NCBI GenBank assembly: GCA_036381035.1
Contig: DASVDQ010000005.1
Span: forward strand, 1 to 47,517
Length of the DNA: 47,517 nt
Direction: 5' to 3'
Source of the DNA: Trueperaceae bacterium
GTDB taxonomy: Bacteria > Deinococcota > Deinococci > Deinococcales > Trueperaceae
Shown here: positions 9,282 through 17,323 of the stretch, in pieces
Position numbering within the stretch: the stretch's first letter is position 1
How the letters are laid out: every line of letters begins with the position of its first letter
Position numbers and translations under genes: made by a program
The notes under the pieces: generated by a model
The model's input: the letters and a program-made list of their open reading frames with translations, nothing else
Told to the model about the DNA's origin: nothing
Databases searched by the model: none

Positions 9282-9374
9282 AGCGGGCCGCGACCGCCGC
9301 CGTCGCTTCGCATCCCGACAGGCCTCTCGTCGGCCCTAGCCCCCTTCGGCCCACGCGCCGCCTCTCGAGGAGCC

Positions 9375-10424
9375 ATGGTCCAGCGCAGCAGCACGCTCAA
9401 GGTACTGGCGGAGCATCTCGGCGTCTCGGTCGCCACCGTCTCGCGCGCCCTGGCGGGGAACCCGACGGTCGCCGAGAGGACGCGGGCGCGCGTGGTGGAG
9501 GCAGCCAGACGCTACGGGTACGTGCCGAACGTCGCCGCCCGCCAGCTGGTGTCGGGCCGCAGCGGCTTCGCCGCCTTCGTGCTGCCGGTCCGCGGACCCA
9601 GCTTCGTCGACTCCTACCTGGGCGAGTTCCTGACGGGCCTGGGCGAGGGCCTCGTGGAGCACGGCGTCGACCTGCTCCTGGCCACCGTGCAGGAAGGCAG
9701 GTCCGAGCTGACCGTCCTCAGGCACGTCATCGAGTCGGGGCGCGCGGACGGCGTCGTGGTGGCCCGCATCGGCGAGGAAGACGAGCGGGTCAGGTACCTG
9801 CGGGAGCGCGGCGTCCCGTTCGTCATGCACGGGCGCCTGCTCGACGAGGAGGCGCCCGTGAGCTGGCTCGACACCGACAGCGGCACGGCGTTCGGCGAGG
9901 CCTTCGACATGCTCTACGAGCTCGGCCACCGCCGCTTCGGGCTCGTGAGCATCACCGACCGCATGACCTTCAGGCACCTCAGGGAGAGGGGTCTGCGCCA
10001 GGCGATGGCGCGGCGCGGCGACGACACGGTCGAGCTCGCCGTCGTCGCGGCCCCGCGCTTCGACCGCGGCGCCATCGTCGCGAAGATCGACGAGCTGCTC
10101 GCCGGTCCGCGGCGCCCGACGGCGGTGATCGGCCTGTTCGACGAGCTGGCGCTGCTCGTCCTGGAACGGGCGGCGCACTTCGGCCTCGAGGTCCCTCGCG
10201 ACCTGTCGGTGGTCGGCTTCGACAACGTGCCCGCGGCGGCCTACGCCCCTCCCGGCCTCACCACTTTCGACGCCTGCACCCGCCGCTCCGCCAAGGAGAT
10301 CGGCGAGATGCTGATCTCCGTCATCGAGAACCGCGACGACCCGCCGCTGCAACGGCTCGTACGACCCGAACCGGTGCTCAGGGGCAGCCACGGACCGGCC
10401 CCGCGCAGCCCGCAAGCGCAGTGA
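9375..10424 (+). CDS. LacI-family transcriptional regulator
   Basis: A 349-residue repressor that should sense a sugar and control this carbohydrate locus. The N-terminal helix-turn-helix reads TLKVLAEHLGVSVATVSRAL, followed by the hinge region YVPNVAARQL near residues 50-60. A periplasmic-binding-protein-like effector domain runs from about 65 to 335, including LSVVGFDNVPAAAYAPPGLTT. The start chosen is ATG 9375 with GAGGAG just upstream. A TTG at 9276 is in frame but would place the operator inside the gene. The palindrome at 9266-9281 fits autorepression. The gene leads the plus-strand ABC/GH63 operon, 19 nt before the binding-protein gene. Confidence 0.9.
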   Translation: MVQRSSTLKVLAEHLGVSVATVSRALAGNPTVAERTRARVVEAARRYGYVPNVAARQLVSGRSGFAAFVLPVRGPSFVDSYLGEFLTGLGEGLVEHGVDLLLATVQEGRSELTVLRHVIESGRADGVVVARIGEEDERVRYLRERGVPFVMHGRLLDEEAPVSWLDTDSGTAFGEAFDMLYELGHRRFGLVSITDRMTFRHLRERGLRQAMARRGDDTVELAVVAAPRFDRGAIVAKIDELLAGPRRPTAVIGLFDELALLVLERAAHFGLEVPRDLSVVGFDNVPAAAYAPPGLTTFDACTRRSAKEIGEMLISVIENRDDPPLQRLVRPEPVLRGSHGPAPRSPQAQ

Positions 10425-10443
10425 GGAAAGGGAGGACGATCCG

Positions 10444-11712
10444 ATGAAGACGACGTTCCGGTTTCTAGCAGGCGCAGCGTTCGCGCTGCTCATGATGGCG
10501 CCGGCCGCGACCGCTCAGGTGCTGTTCTGGTCGACCCAGGCGTCGCCAGTCGAGGAGGCCCAGGCCATGCGCGAGCAGGTGCTGGCCGGCTTCCCCGGCG
10601 GCGTGGACTTCCAGGCTCAGGACACGGGTCCGTTCTACACCCGCCTCGAGGCCGAGCTGCAGGCCGGCCGCGGCGAGATCGGCGTGGTCGGGGCGCTGCA
10701 CGGCGACCTCGCCCTCTACGCCGACAGCTGGGTGGACCTCTCGGCCGTCGACCTCAGCGGCATCCAGGTGAGCGAGGCGTTCATGGAGCTCGGTCGCCTG
10801 GGCACCGACGAGCAGAAGTACCTGCCGTGGATGCAGGCGAACTACGTGATGGCGGCGAACCGCCAGGCCCTCGAGTACCTGCCCGAGGGCGCCGACCTGA
10901 ACGCGCTGACCTACGAGCAGCTCGTCGAGTGGGCGGCCAACGTGCACGAGGCGACCGGCACGCCGAAGTTCGGGTTCCCGGCCGGCCCGCAGGGGCTCAG
11001 GCACAGGTTCTTCCAGGGCTTCCTGCTGCCCTCGTTCACCGGGTCCACGGTCACGAAGTTCCGCTCGCCCGAGGCCGAGGAGGCCTGGGAGCTCTTCAAG
11101 GAGCTGTGGCAGCACACGAACCCCGCCTCCACGAACTACGGGTTCATGCAGGAGCCCCTGCTCACGGGCGACGTGTGGATCGCGTTCGACCACATCGCCC
11201 GCCTGGCCGACGCCTTCAACCAGCGGCCCGACGACTTCGTCGCCTTCCCGGCCCCCGCCGGACCGATAGGACGCGGGTTCATGCCGGTGCTGGCGGGCAT
11301 CGCCGTCCCCGTCACCACCCCCGACCTCGACGCCTCCCTGGCGCTGGTCGAGTACATGATGCAGCCCGAGACGCAGGTGGCGACGCTGCTGGCCACGAAC
11401 TTCTACCCCACCATCGACGCCGAGCTGCCCGACGACCTGCCCCCGGCTGCGCGCGCCCTCGGTCCGGCGATCACGGCCATGACCACGGCCCCCGACGCGC
11501 TGCCGGCGCTGCTGCCGGTGGGCCTCGGCGAGCTGGGCGGCCAGTTCAACCAGGTGTACATCGACACCTTCGAGCGCATCGTGCTGGCGGGCCAGCCGAC
11601 CCGCACCGTCCTCGACGAGCAGGCGGCCGTGCTGCGCGACCTGATGGTCCAGGCCAACGCGCCGTGCTGGCTGCCCGACGAGCCGTCGGAAGGGGCCTGC
11701 CCCGTCGACTGA
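10444..11712 (+). CDS. Sugar ABC transporter substrate-binding protein
   Basis: Extracytoplasmic solute-binding protein of family 1 (MalE/UgpB type), 422 residues. A signal peptide is clear: basic MKTTFR, a hydrophobic core, and a likely cleavage after ATAQ near residue 25. The mature part contains the FWST start strand and the expected two-lobe alternation, with PEAEEAWELFKELW and GFMPVLAGIAVP segments. A strong ribosome binding site (GGGAGGA) precedes the ATG. Genes for two permeases, an ATPase and a GH63 hydrolase follow in order, so the ligand may be a glycosylglycerate or another small glycoside (inference). Confidence 0.88.
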   Translation: MKTTFRFLAGAAFALLMMAPAATAQVLFWSTQASPVEEAQAMREQVLAGFPGGVDFQAQDTGPFYTRLEAELQAGRGEIGVVGALHGDLALYADSWVDLSAVDLSGIQVSEAFMELGRLGTDEQKYLPWMQANYVMAANRQALEYLPEGADLNALTYEQLVEWAANVHEATGTPKFGFPAGPQGLRHRFFQGFLLPSFTGSTVTKFRSPEAEEAWELFKELWQHTNPASTNYGFMQEPLLTGDVWIAFDHIARLADAFNQRPDDFVAFPAPAGPIGRGFMPVLAGIAVPVTTPDLDASLALVEYMMQPETQVATLLATNFYPTIDAELPDDLPPAARALGPAITAMTTAPDALPALLPVGLGELGGQFNQVYIDTFERIVLAGQPTRTVLDEQAAVLRDLMVQANAPCWLPDEPSEGACPVD

Positions 11713-11803
11713 GCACGTGGACGCGGCTGCCGGCGCTCGTACGGGGCGCCGGCAGCCGCTGCGCCCCGTCCCCCGCAGTCCCGATAGGAGCCGAAGCCGA
11801 ACG

Positions 11804-12649
11804 ATGCGCTCCAGGGCGCTCCCCTACCTGCTGATACTGCCGGCGACGCTGTTCCTGCTGGTGTTCTTCGTGTACCCCGCCGTGCAGATCGGGGTGCTGG
11901 CCGTGTCGGGGCCAGAGGGGTTCACGCTGCGGCACCTCCAGACGATGGCCGGCCACTGGAAGTTCGGTCCAGCGCTGCGCTGGACGCTCCTGCTGGCAGC
12001 CATCGCCGTGCCCATACAGGTGGTCCTGGCGCTCGGGATGGCGTCGATCGTCACCAGGCTCAAGGCCGGCCGCGACACCGTGCTCTACGTCTTCTCGATC
12101 CCGTTGGGCCTCTCCGACCTGGCGGCCGGCATCATCTGGCTGGCGATCTTCGAGCAGTCTGGCTTCCTCAACTCGCTCCTGTTCCGGCTCGGGGTGATCG
12201 AGCGCCCCGTGCTCTTCCTCGGCTACCAGAGCGTCGGGGTGATCTTCCTCGCCGTGGTACTGGCCGAGGTGTGGCGCGCCACGGCGATCGTCATGGTGAT
12301 CCTCGTCGCCGGCATGGGCCTCATCCCCAAGGAGTACGACGAGGCCGGACAGGTGTTCGGCGCGAACGCCTGGCAGCGGTTCACGAGGATCACGCTGCCG
12401 CTCCTGCGGCCGAGCCTGCAGTCGGCCCTCATCCTCCGCACGCTGAACGCGTTCGAGGTCTTCGGCGTCGTCGTCGCGTTGGGCGGGACCACGCTGCCGG
12501 TGCTCATGGGCGAGACGTACCAGTGGCAGTTCGCCCTGCGCGACCGCAACGTCGCCGCCTCCTACGCGCTCGTCATCCTCGCCGTCTCGGTCGCGGCGAC
12601 CCTCTTCTACCAGCGCGCCCTGCGCGTGCCGAAGGGAGCGACGCCGTGA
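11804..12649 (+). CDS. Sugar ABC transporter permease (MalF/UgpA type)
   Basis: Inner-membrane permease of 281 residues with about six membrane segments, beginning LPYLLILPATLFLLVFFVYP. The EAA loop that contacts the ATPase is visible as EYDEAGQVFGANAWQRFTRITLPLL, near residue 190. The start is ATG 11804 with TAGGAG upstream. Its stop overlaps the GTG start of the next permease (GTGA). Together with the second permease it forms the transmembrane channel for the upstream binding protein. Confidence 0.9.
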   Translation: MRSRALPYLLILPATLFLLVFFVYPAVQIGVLAVSGPEGFTLRHLQTMAGHWKFGPALRWTLLLAAIAVPIQVVLALGMASIVTRLKAGRDTVLYVFSIPLGLSDLAAGIIWLAIFEQSGFLNSLLFRLGVIERPVLFLGYQSVGVIFLAVVLAEVWRATAIVMVILVAGMGLIPKEYDEAGQVFGANAWQRFTRITLPLLRPSLQSALILRTLNAFEVFGVVVALGGTTLPVLMGETYQWQFALRDRNVAASYALVILAVSVAATLFYQRALRVPKGATP

Positions 12650-13515
12650 GGGCCGGCGGAGCGGACGCCGCCGTCGCCGCTCCCCACGACGCCCCGCGCG
12701 CCGTCCCCGCCGTGGGCACGGCCGGGCGCTTCCTGTTCGTCAGCGCGGTCGTCGTGCTCTCGGCCTGGGTGCTGGTGCCCATCTACCTGATGATGGTCAA
12801 CGCGCTCTCGTCGCCCCAGGAGGTCACCGCCTTCCCCAAGACCTTCGTCCCCTCCTTCGACCTCGGGTCGGTGCGGTTCTTCGCCACCTTCGCCGGCGTG
12901 GCCAGGGCCCTGTGGAACTCGGTCCTGGTGGCCGCGCTGACCATGCTGCTGTCGCTGGGCCTGGGCGCCCCCGCCGGCTACGCGCTCTCCCGCTTCGAGT
13001 TCCCCGGCAAGGGGTTCTTCCGGCTTCTCGTCGTGATGACCAGGGCCTTCCCGCTGCCGCTGCTGGCGCTGCCGCTGGCCGTGTTCTTCATCCGGACGGG
13101 GCTCGACGACACCGCGCTGGGCCTGGCGATCGTGCACACGGTCCTGGCCATCCCGTTCGCCGCACTGATCACCTACTCGCTGTTCTCCGGCATACCGCTC
13201 GAGCTGGAGGAGGCCGCCTGGACCCTCGGCTGCACCCGCTGGCAGGCGTTCCACAAGGTGGTGCTCCCGCTGGTGCTGCCCGGCATCGCCGCCTCGGCGG
13301 TCTTCGCCTTCATCGTCTCCTGGAACGAGGTGTTCGCCGCCGCCGTGCTGACCATCCAGAACCGAACGCTGCCCGCCTTCCTCGTCCAGAGCCTCAACGT
13401 CTCCCCGCTCCACCTCAAGTTCGCCGGGGGCGCGGCCCTGGTGATCCCCGCGCTCGTGTTCATCTTCGCCGTGCGGAGGTACCTGTTCGCGATGTGGGGC
13501 ATCGCGAACCGCTAG
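12646..13515 (+). CDS. Sugar ABC transporter permease (MalG/UgpE type)
   Basis: The second permease subunit, 289 residues, starting at GTG 12646 inside the stop codon of the first permease. An N-terminal Ala-rich cytoplasmic tail precedes the first membrane segment FVSAVVVLSAWVLVPIYL. The EAA loop reads ELEEAAWTLGCTRWQAFHKVVLPLVLPG. The C-terminus RYLFAMWGIANR is typical of MalG-type proteins. It partners the preceding permease and the ATPase encoded 7 nt downstream. Confidence 0.9.
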   Translation: MRAGGADAAVAAPHDAPRAVPAVGTAGRFLFVSAVVVLSAWVLVPIYLMMVNALSSPQEVTAFPKTFVPSFDLGSVRFFATFAGVARALWNSVLVAALTMLLSLGLGAPAGYALSRFEFPGKGFFRLLVVMTRAFPLPLLALPLAVFFIRTGLDDTALGLAIVHTVLAIPFAALITYSLFSGIPLELEEAAWTLGCTRWQAFHKVVLPLVLPGIAASAVFAFIVSWNEVFAAAVLTIQNRTLPAFLVQSLNVSPLHLKFAGGAALVIPALVFIFAVRRYLFAMWGIANR

Positions 13516-13522
13516 GGCAGCC

Positions 13523-14563
13523 ATGGCCGAGATCGTCATCAAGGACGTCGCCAAGAGCTTCGGCAGCTTCCGGGCGCTCCACTCGATCGACCTGAGCATC
13601 GCGGACCGGGAGTTCATGGTGCTGCTGGGCCCCTCGGGCTGCGGCAAGACGACCCTGCTGCGCATCATCGCCGGCCTCGAGACGCCCAGCGCCGGCGAGG
13701 TCTGGATCGGCGGGCGCCGCGTGGACAGGCTGCCCCCGCGCCAGCGCGGCATCGCCATGGTCTTCCAGAACTACGCGGTCTTCCCGCACCTCACGGTGTT
13801 CGAGAACATCGCCTTCGGGCTGCGCATGCAGAAGCTCCCCCGCAGGACGATCGAGGAGCGCGTCAACCGCACCGCCGAGCTGATGCACATCGAGCAGCTC
13901 CTCGAGCGCTACTCCGGCCAGCTCTCGGGCGGCCAGCGGCAGCGCGTCGCGGTCGCGCGGGCGCTGGCCATGGAGCCCGACGTGATCCTGATGGACGAGC
14001 CGCTCTCGAACCTCGACGCGCTCCTGCGCCTCGAGATGCGCGCCGAGCTCAAGGGCGTGCTGGAGGCCAGCCGGACCACCACGATCTACGTCACCCACGA
14101 CCAGGTGGAGGCGATGTCGCTGGCCGACCGCATCGCCGTCATGCACGAGGGCAGGATCGTCCAGGCCTCGACGCCCGTGGAGGTCTACCGCGACCCGGCG
14201 GCCCGCTTCGTCGGCAGCTTCATCGGCAACCCGCCGATGAACTTCATCGCCGCCACCAGGACGGCTCCCGGCGAGTGGGACGTGGCGGGGCTCAAGCTGC
14301 CGGGTCCCGCGTCCGGCGACCGCCTCGAGTTCGCGATCCGTCCCGAGGACGTGGAGGTAGCGCCGGGCGGGCTCAAGGCCGTCGTGCGCGTGGTCGAGCC
14401 GCTCGGCCCGCACACGCTGGTGACGGCCGACGTGGCGGGCAGGCTCTTCCGCGCCGTCCTCGAGTCCGACCTGTCGGTGGCGCCGGGCGACGAGCTCAGC
14501 CTGGTGCCGAGAGAGGGACGCGTGCGCTGGTTCGATCCCGAGACCGGCGAAGCCGTGCGATGA
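13523..14563 (+). CDS. Sugar ABC transporter ATP-binding protein (MsmK/UgpC/MalK type)
   Basis: Cytoplasmic ATPase of 346 residues that drives the sugar importer. Walker A is GPSGCGKTT, the Q-loop lies in [13 protein letters not shown], the signature is LSGGQRQR, Walker B is [13 protein letters not shown] and the H-loop is [10 protein letters not shown]. From about residue 235 a TOBE/MalK-type regulatory domain follows ([14 protein letters not shown]). The stop overlaps the next gene's ATG by 4 nt. It is the only sugar-type ABC ATPase in the window, so it might also serve the ATPase-less sugar importer at 42089-45279. ATPase sharing of this kind is known for MsmX/MsmK proteins. Confidence 0.93.
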   Translation: MAEIVIKDVAKSFGSFRALHSIDLSIADREFMVLLGPSGCGKTTLLRIIAGLETPSAGEVWIGGRRVDRLPPRQRGIAMVFQNYAVFPHLTVFENIAFGLRMQKLPRRTIEERVNRTAELMHIEQLLERYSGQLSGGQRQRVAVARALAMEPDVILMDEPLSNLDALLRLEMRAELKGVLEASRTTTIYVTHDQVEAMSLADRIAVMHEGRIVQASTPVEVYRDPAARFVGSFIGNPPMNFIAATRTAPGEWDVAGLKLPGPASGDRLEFAIRPEDVEVAPGGLKAVVRVVEPLGPHTLVTADVAGRLFRAVLESDLSVAPGDELSLVPREGRVRWFDPETGEAVR

Positions 14564-15837
14564 CGGACCGCGCGACCATGGTCGCGCAGGCCAGGGACGT
14601 GCTGCGCGCCAACGACCGCGGCGGCTACACCGTGCCGACCGCCGGGCTCTACCCGTTCCAGTGGAACTGGGACTCCTGCTTGACCGCCCTCGGGCTGAGC
14701 CACGCAGACGAGGAGCGCGCCTGGCGCGAGATCGAGACGCTCTTCGCGCACCAGTGGGAGGACGGCATGGTCCCCCACATCGTCTTCCACGAGCCTTCCG
14801 ACGGGTACTTCCCCGGACCCGAGGTCTGGGGCACCGGCAGGCCCACGCCGACCTCGGGCATCACGCAGCCGCCCGTCGCCGGCTTCGTGATGAGGCGGCT
14901 CTACGACCGGGCCGCCGACCGCGAGCTGGCCGCGGCCAAGGCCCGGGCGCTGCTGCCCAAGGTCGACGCCTGGCACGAGTGGTTCCACCGGCACAGGGAC
15001 CCTCGCGGGGAGGGCCTGGTCGCGATCATCCACCCCTGGGAGTCGGGGCGGGACAACTCGGTCGACTGGGACGAGCCGCTCTCGAGGGTGCCGACCGAGG
15101 GCGTGACCCCCTACACCCGCCGCGACACCCAGCACGCCGACCCGGCGCACCGGCCCACGAAGGCGCAGTACGACCGCTACCTGTGGCTCGTCGAGCGCTT
15201 CCGCGGGCTCGGCTGGGACGCCGCGACGCTGCACGACGCGTCGCCGTTCCGCGTGGTCGACCCCGGCTTCAACGCGGTACTGATCAGGTCGTGCGCCGAC
15301 CTCGCCGACCTGGCCGACGACCTGGGCGAGCACGAGGTGGCCGCCGCCAACAGGGCGCGCGCCGCGGCGGGGCTGGCTGCGCTCGAGGGCCTGTGGAGCG
15401 AGGCGCACGGCCAGTACCTGTGCCGCGACCGCGCGAGCGGCGAGCTCGTGGGCAGCGCGTCGGTGGGCGGGCTCCTCGCCGTCTTCGCCGCGGTCCCCGA
15501 GGGCCGGGCCGCGCGGATCGCCGCCACCATCGAGCGCTGGGCGCGGGACGTGAGGTACCTGGTGCCCTCGCACGACCCGGCCGACCCGCGCTTCGAGCCC
15601 CAGCGCTACTGGCGCGGGCCCGTCTGGCTCGTCGTGAACTACCTGCTCGCCGACGGGCTGGCGCGAGCGGGCCAGGGCGAGCTGGCCGGGAAGGTCCTCG
15701 ACTCGAGCCTCGAGCTCGTCGCCGCCTCCGGCTTCGCCGAGTACTACGACCCCGTCACCGCGACCGCCTGCGGCGGCGGCGAGTTCTCCTGGACCGCGGC
15801 CATGGCCCTGGAGCTGCTGGACGCGCGCGAGGGCTGA
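14560..15837 (+). CDS. GH63 glycoside hydrolase, mannosylglycerate/glucosylglycerate hydrolase-like
   Basis: A 425-residue (alpha/alpha)6-barrel hydrolase. It resembles the GH63 enzymes that hydrolyse mannosylglycerate or glucosylglycerate, compatible solutes of Thermus, Rubrobacter and mycobacteria. The length fits that subfamily. Recognisable segments are YPFQWNWDSCL near residue 30, WEDGMVPHIVFHE, a central HPWESGRDNS, YLWLVERF, and the C-terminal RYWRGPVWLVVNYLLADGL and GGGEFSWTAA. No signal peptide is visible, so it acts in the cytoplasm on an imported substrate. The start overlaps the ATPase stop, tying the enzyme to the transporter. The exact glycoside is inferred from family resemblance only. 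Confidence 0.78.
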   Translation: MTDRATMVAQARDVLRANDRGGYTVPTAGLYPFQWNWDSCLTALGLSHADEERAWREIETLFAHQWEDGMVPHIVFHEPSDGYFPGPEVWGTGRPTPTSGITQPPVAGFVMRRLYDRAADRELAAAKARALLPKVDAWHEWFHRHRDPRGEGLVAIIHPWESGRDNSVDWDEPLSRVPTEGVTPYTRRDTQHADPAHRPTKAQYDRYLWLVERFRGLGWDAATLHDASPFRVVDPGFNAVLIRSCADLADLADDLGEHEVAAANRARAAAGLAALEGLWSEAHGQYLCRDRASGELVGSASVGGLLAVFAAVPEGRAARIAATIERWARDVRYLVPSHDPADPRFEPQRYWRGPVWLVVNYLLADGLARAGQGELAGKVLDSSLELVAASGFAEYYDPVTATACGGGEFSWTAAMALELLDAREG

Positions 15838-15856
15838 GGCGCCGCGGGCCATCGGC

Positions 15857-15894
15857 GGCGCGCCCCCGGCGCCGACCGAGAGCGCCGGCGCGCC
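15857..15894. terminator. Bidirectional hairpin between convergent GH63 and GH13 genes
   Basis: Two stacked stems, GGCGCG/CGCGCC and CCGGCGC/GCGCCGG, with a 3-nt bulge and a 9-nt loop sit in the 64-nt gap between convergent genes. No U-tract is present on either strand. Confidence 0.55.
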
Positions 15895-15901
15895 TCAAGG
15901 C

Positions 15902-17323
15902 TCACGCCGGCGTCAGCAGCGCGAGCCCGCGGCGGCGCAGCACGAACGCCGCGGCGGACACCCCGCGACCGGGGTCGAGCCTGTCGACGCAGCGGTCGGC
16001 AGGCAGCGCGTCGCCGGTCAGCTCGACGTCGTGGTCGGTAGCGTTGACGGCGGCGCAGACCACGCCCGCCTCCGACTCGCGCCTCACGACCACGGCGCCG
16101 CTCTGCGCGAAGACCCTGGCGCCGCCGCGCCTCAGGGGGTGCAGCTCGCGCCGCAGGCGGCCGAGCGCGCCCACGAAGGCCAGCAGCCCCTCGTCCCAGG
16201 CCCCTCGGTCGTCCCAGGGCATCGCCGCGCGGTTGTGCGGGTCGTGCCCGCCGCGCAGGCCGATCTCGTCGCCGTAGTAGACGCAGGGGGCGCCCGGCGC
16301 GGCGAACAGCAGGAGCAGCGCCTGCCTCACCGCCGCCTCGTCGCCGCACAACAGGGTGGCCAGGCGCGGCGTGTCGTGCGAGCCGAGCAGGTTGAGCTGC
16401 CCGAAGGCCGTCTCGCCCGGGTAGACCTTCAGGAGCTCCTCCATGCGCGCGGCGAAGGCGGAGGGCTCGAGCGGCTCGATCCTCCCCAGGCCGCTCTTCG
16501 CCGCCTCGGCCCGGTCGAGGTCGCGGCCCACGAGGCCGTAGACGGCGCGGGCGAACGGGTAGTTCATGACGCCGTGGAACATGTCGCCCTGCAGCCAGCG
16601 CTCGGCCAGGTCCCAGACCTCGCCCACGATGTAGGCGTCCGGCTTGGCGGCCGTGCAGCGCCGCCTGAACTCCCGCCAGAACTCGTCGTCGTCGATCTCC
16701 GACGGCACGTCGAGCCGCCAGCCGTCGGCGCCGAACCTCAGCCACCGCTCGCCGACGTCGAAGATGAACTCGCGGACCATAGGGTTCGCGACGTTCAGCT
16801 TCGGCAGCGCCGGCAGGCCCCACCAGGCCTCGTAGCCGAGCTCGCCGCCGCCGTAGGCGTTGAGCGGGAAGCGCCTCACGTGGAACCAGTCGACGTAGGG
16901 GCTCTTGGGGCCGTTCTCCAGCACGTCGCTGAACGGCAGGAAGCCGCGGCTGGCGTGGTTGAACACGCCGTCGAGGATCACGCGCATGCCGCGCTCGTGG
17001 GCCGCGCTCAGCAGCGCGGCCAGCGCCGCGTCGCCGCCGAGGAGCGGGTCCACGCGGTGGTAGTCGTGCGTGTGGTAGCGGTGGTACGCCGTCGCGCTGA
17101 AGACGGGGTTGAGGTAGATCGCGTTCACGCCCAGCGCCTCCAGGTGGCCCAGGCGCTCGGCGACGCCCAGGAGGTCGCCGCCCTGGTAGCCGTGCAGGTC
17201 GGTGGGCGCGCCCCAGGGCTGGACGTTGGCGGGCTTGGGCGACCGCTCCGACCTGGCGAAGCGGTCGGGGAAGACCTGGTAGAAGACCGCGTCCTTGACC
17301 CAGTCGGGGACGGTGGGGGTCAC
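15902..17323 (-). CDS. GH13 alpha-amylase-family enzyme (cyclomaltodextrinase / alpha-glucosidase-like)
   Basis: A 473-residue cytoplasmic GH13 enzyme that probably degrades maltodextrins. The barrel starts at once with FYQVFPDRFARS and shows YLNPVFSATAYHRYHTHDY, VILDGVFNHAS, the nucleophile Asp in DGWRLDVPSE, the acid/base Glu in IVGEVWD and the transition-state Asp in LLGSHDTPR. The N-terminal starch-binding domain of neopullulanases is absent, and a short C-terminal beta domain closes the protein. The start is GTG 17323, overlapping the lysS stop by 4 nt, so it is translationally coupled to a lysyl-tRNA synthetase, an unusual partner. Exact substrate unknown. Confidence 0.87.
   Translation of the reverse strand: MTPTVPDWVKDAVFYQVFPDRFARSERSPKPANVQPWGAPTDLHGYQGGDLLGVAERLGHLEALGVNAIYLNPVFSATAYHRYHTHDYHRVDPLLGGDAALAALLSAAHERGMRVILDGVFNHASRGFLPFSDVLENGPKSPYVDWFHVRRFPLNAYGGGELGYEAWWGLPALPKLNVANPMVREFIFDVGERWLRFGADGWRLDVPSEIDDDEFWREFRRRCTAAKPDAYIVGEVWDLAERWLQGDMFHGVMNYPFARAVYGLVGRDLDRAEAAKSGLGRIEPLEPSAFAARMEELLKVYPGETAFGQLNLLGSHDTPRLATLLCGDEAAVRQALLLLFAAPGAPCVYYGDEIGLRGGHDPHNRAAMPWDDRGAWDEGLLAFVGALGRLRRELHPLRRGGARVFAQSGAVVVRRESEAGVVCAAVNATDHDVELTGDALPADRCVDRLDPGRGVSAAAFVLRRRGLALLTPA

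Noticed and set aside
9276-9374. TTG 9276 as the lacI start
   Set aside because: It would place the operator palindrome inside the gene and add a Pro/Arg-rich stretch not seen before LacI helix-turn-helix domains; ATG 9375 with GAGGAG fits the family length.
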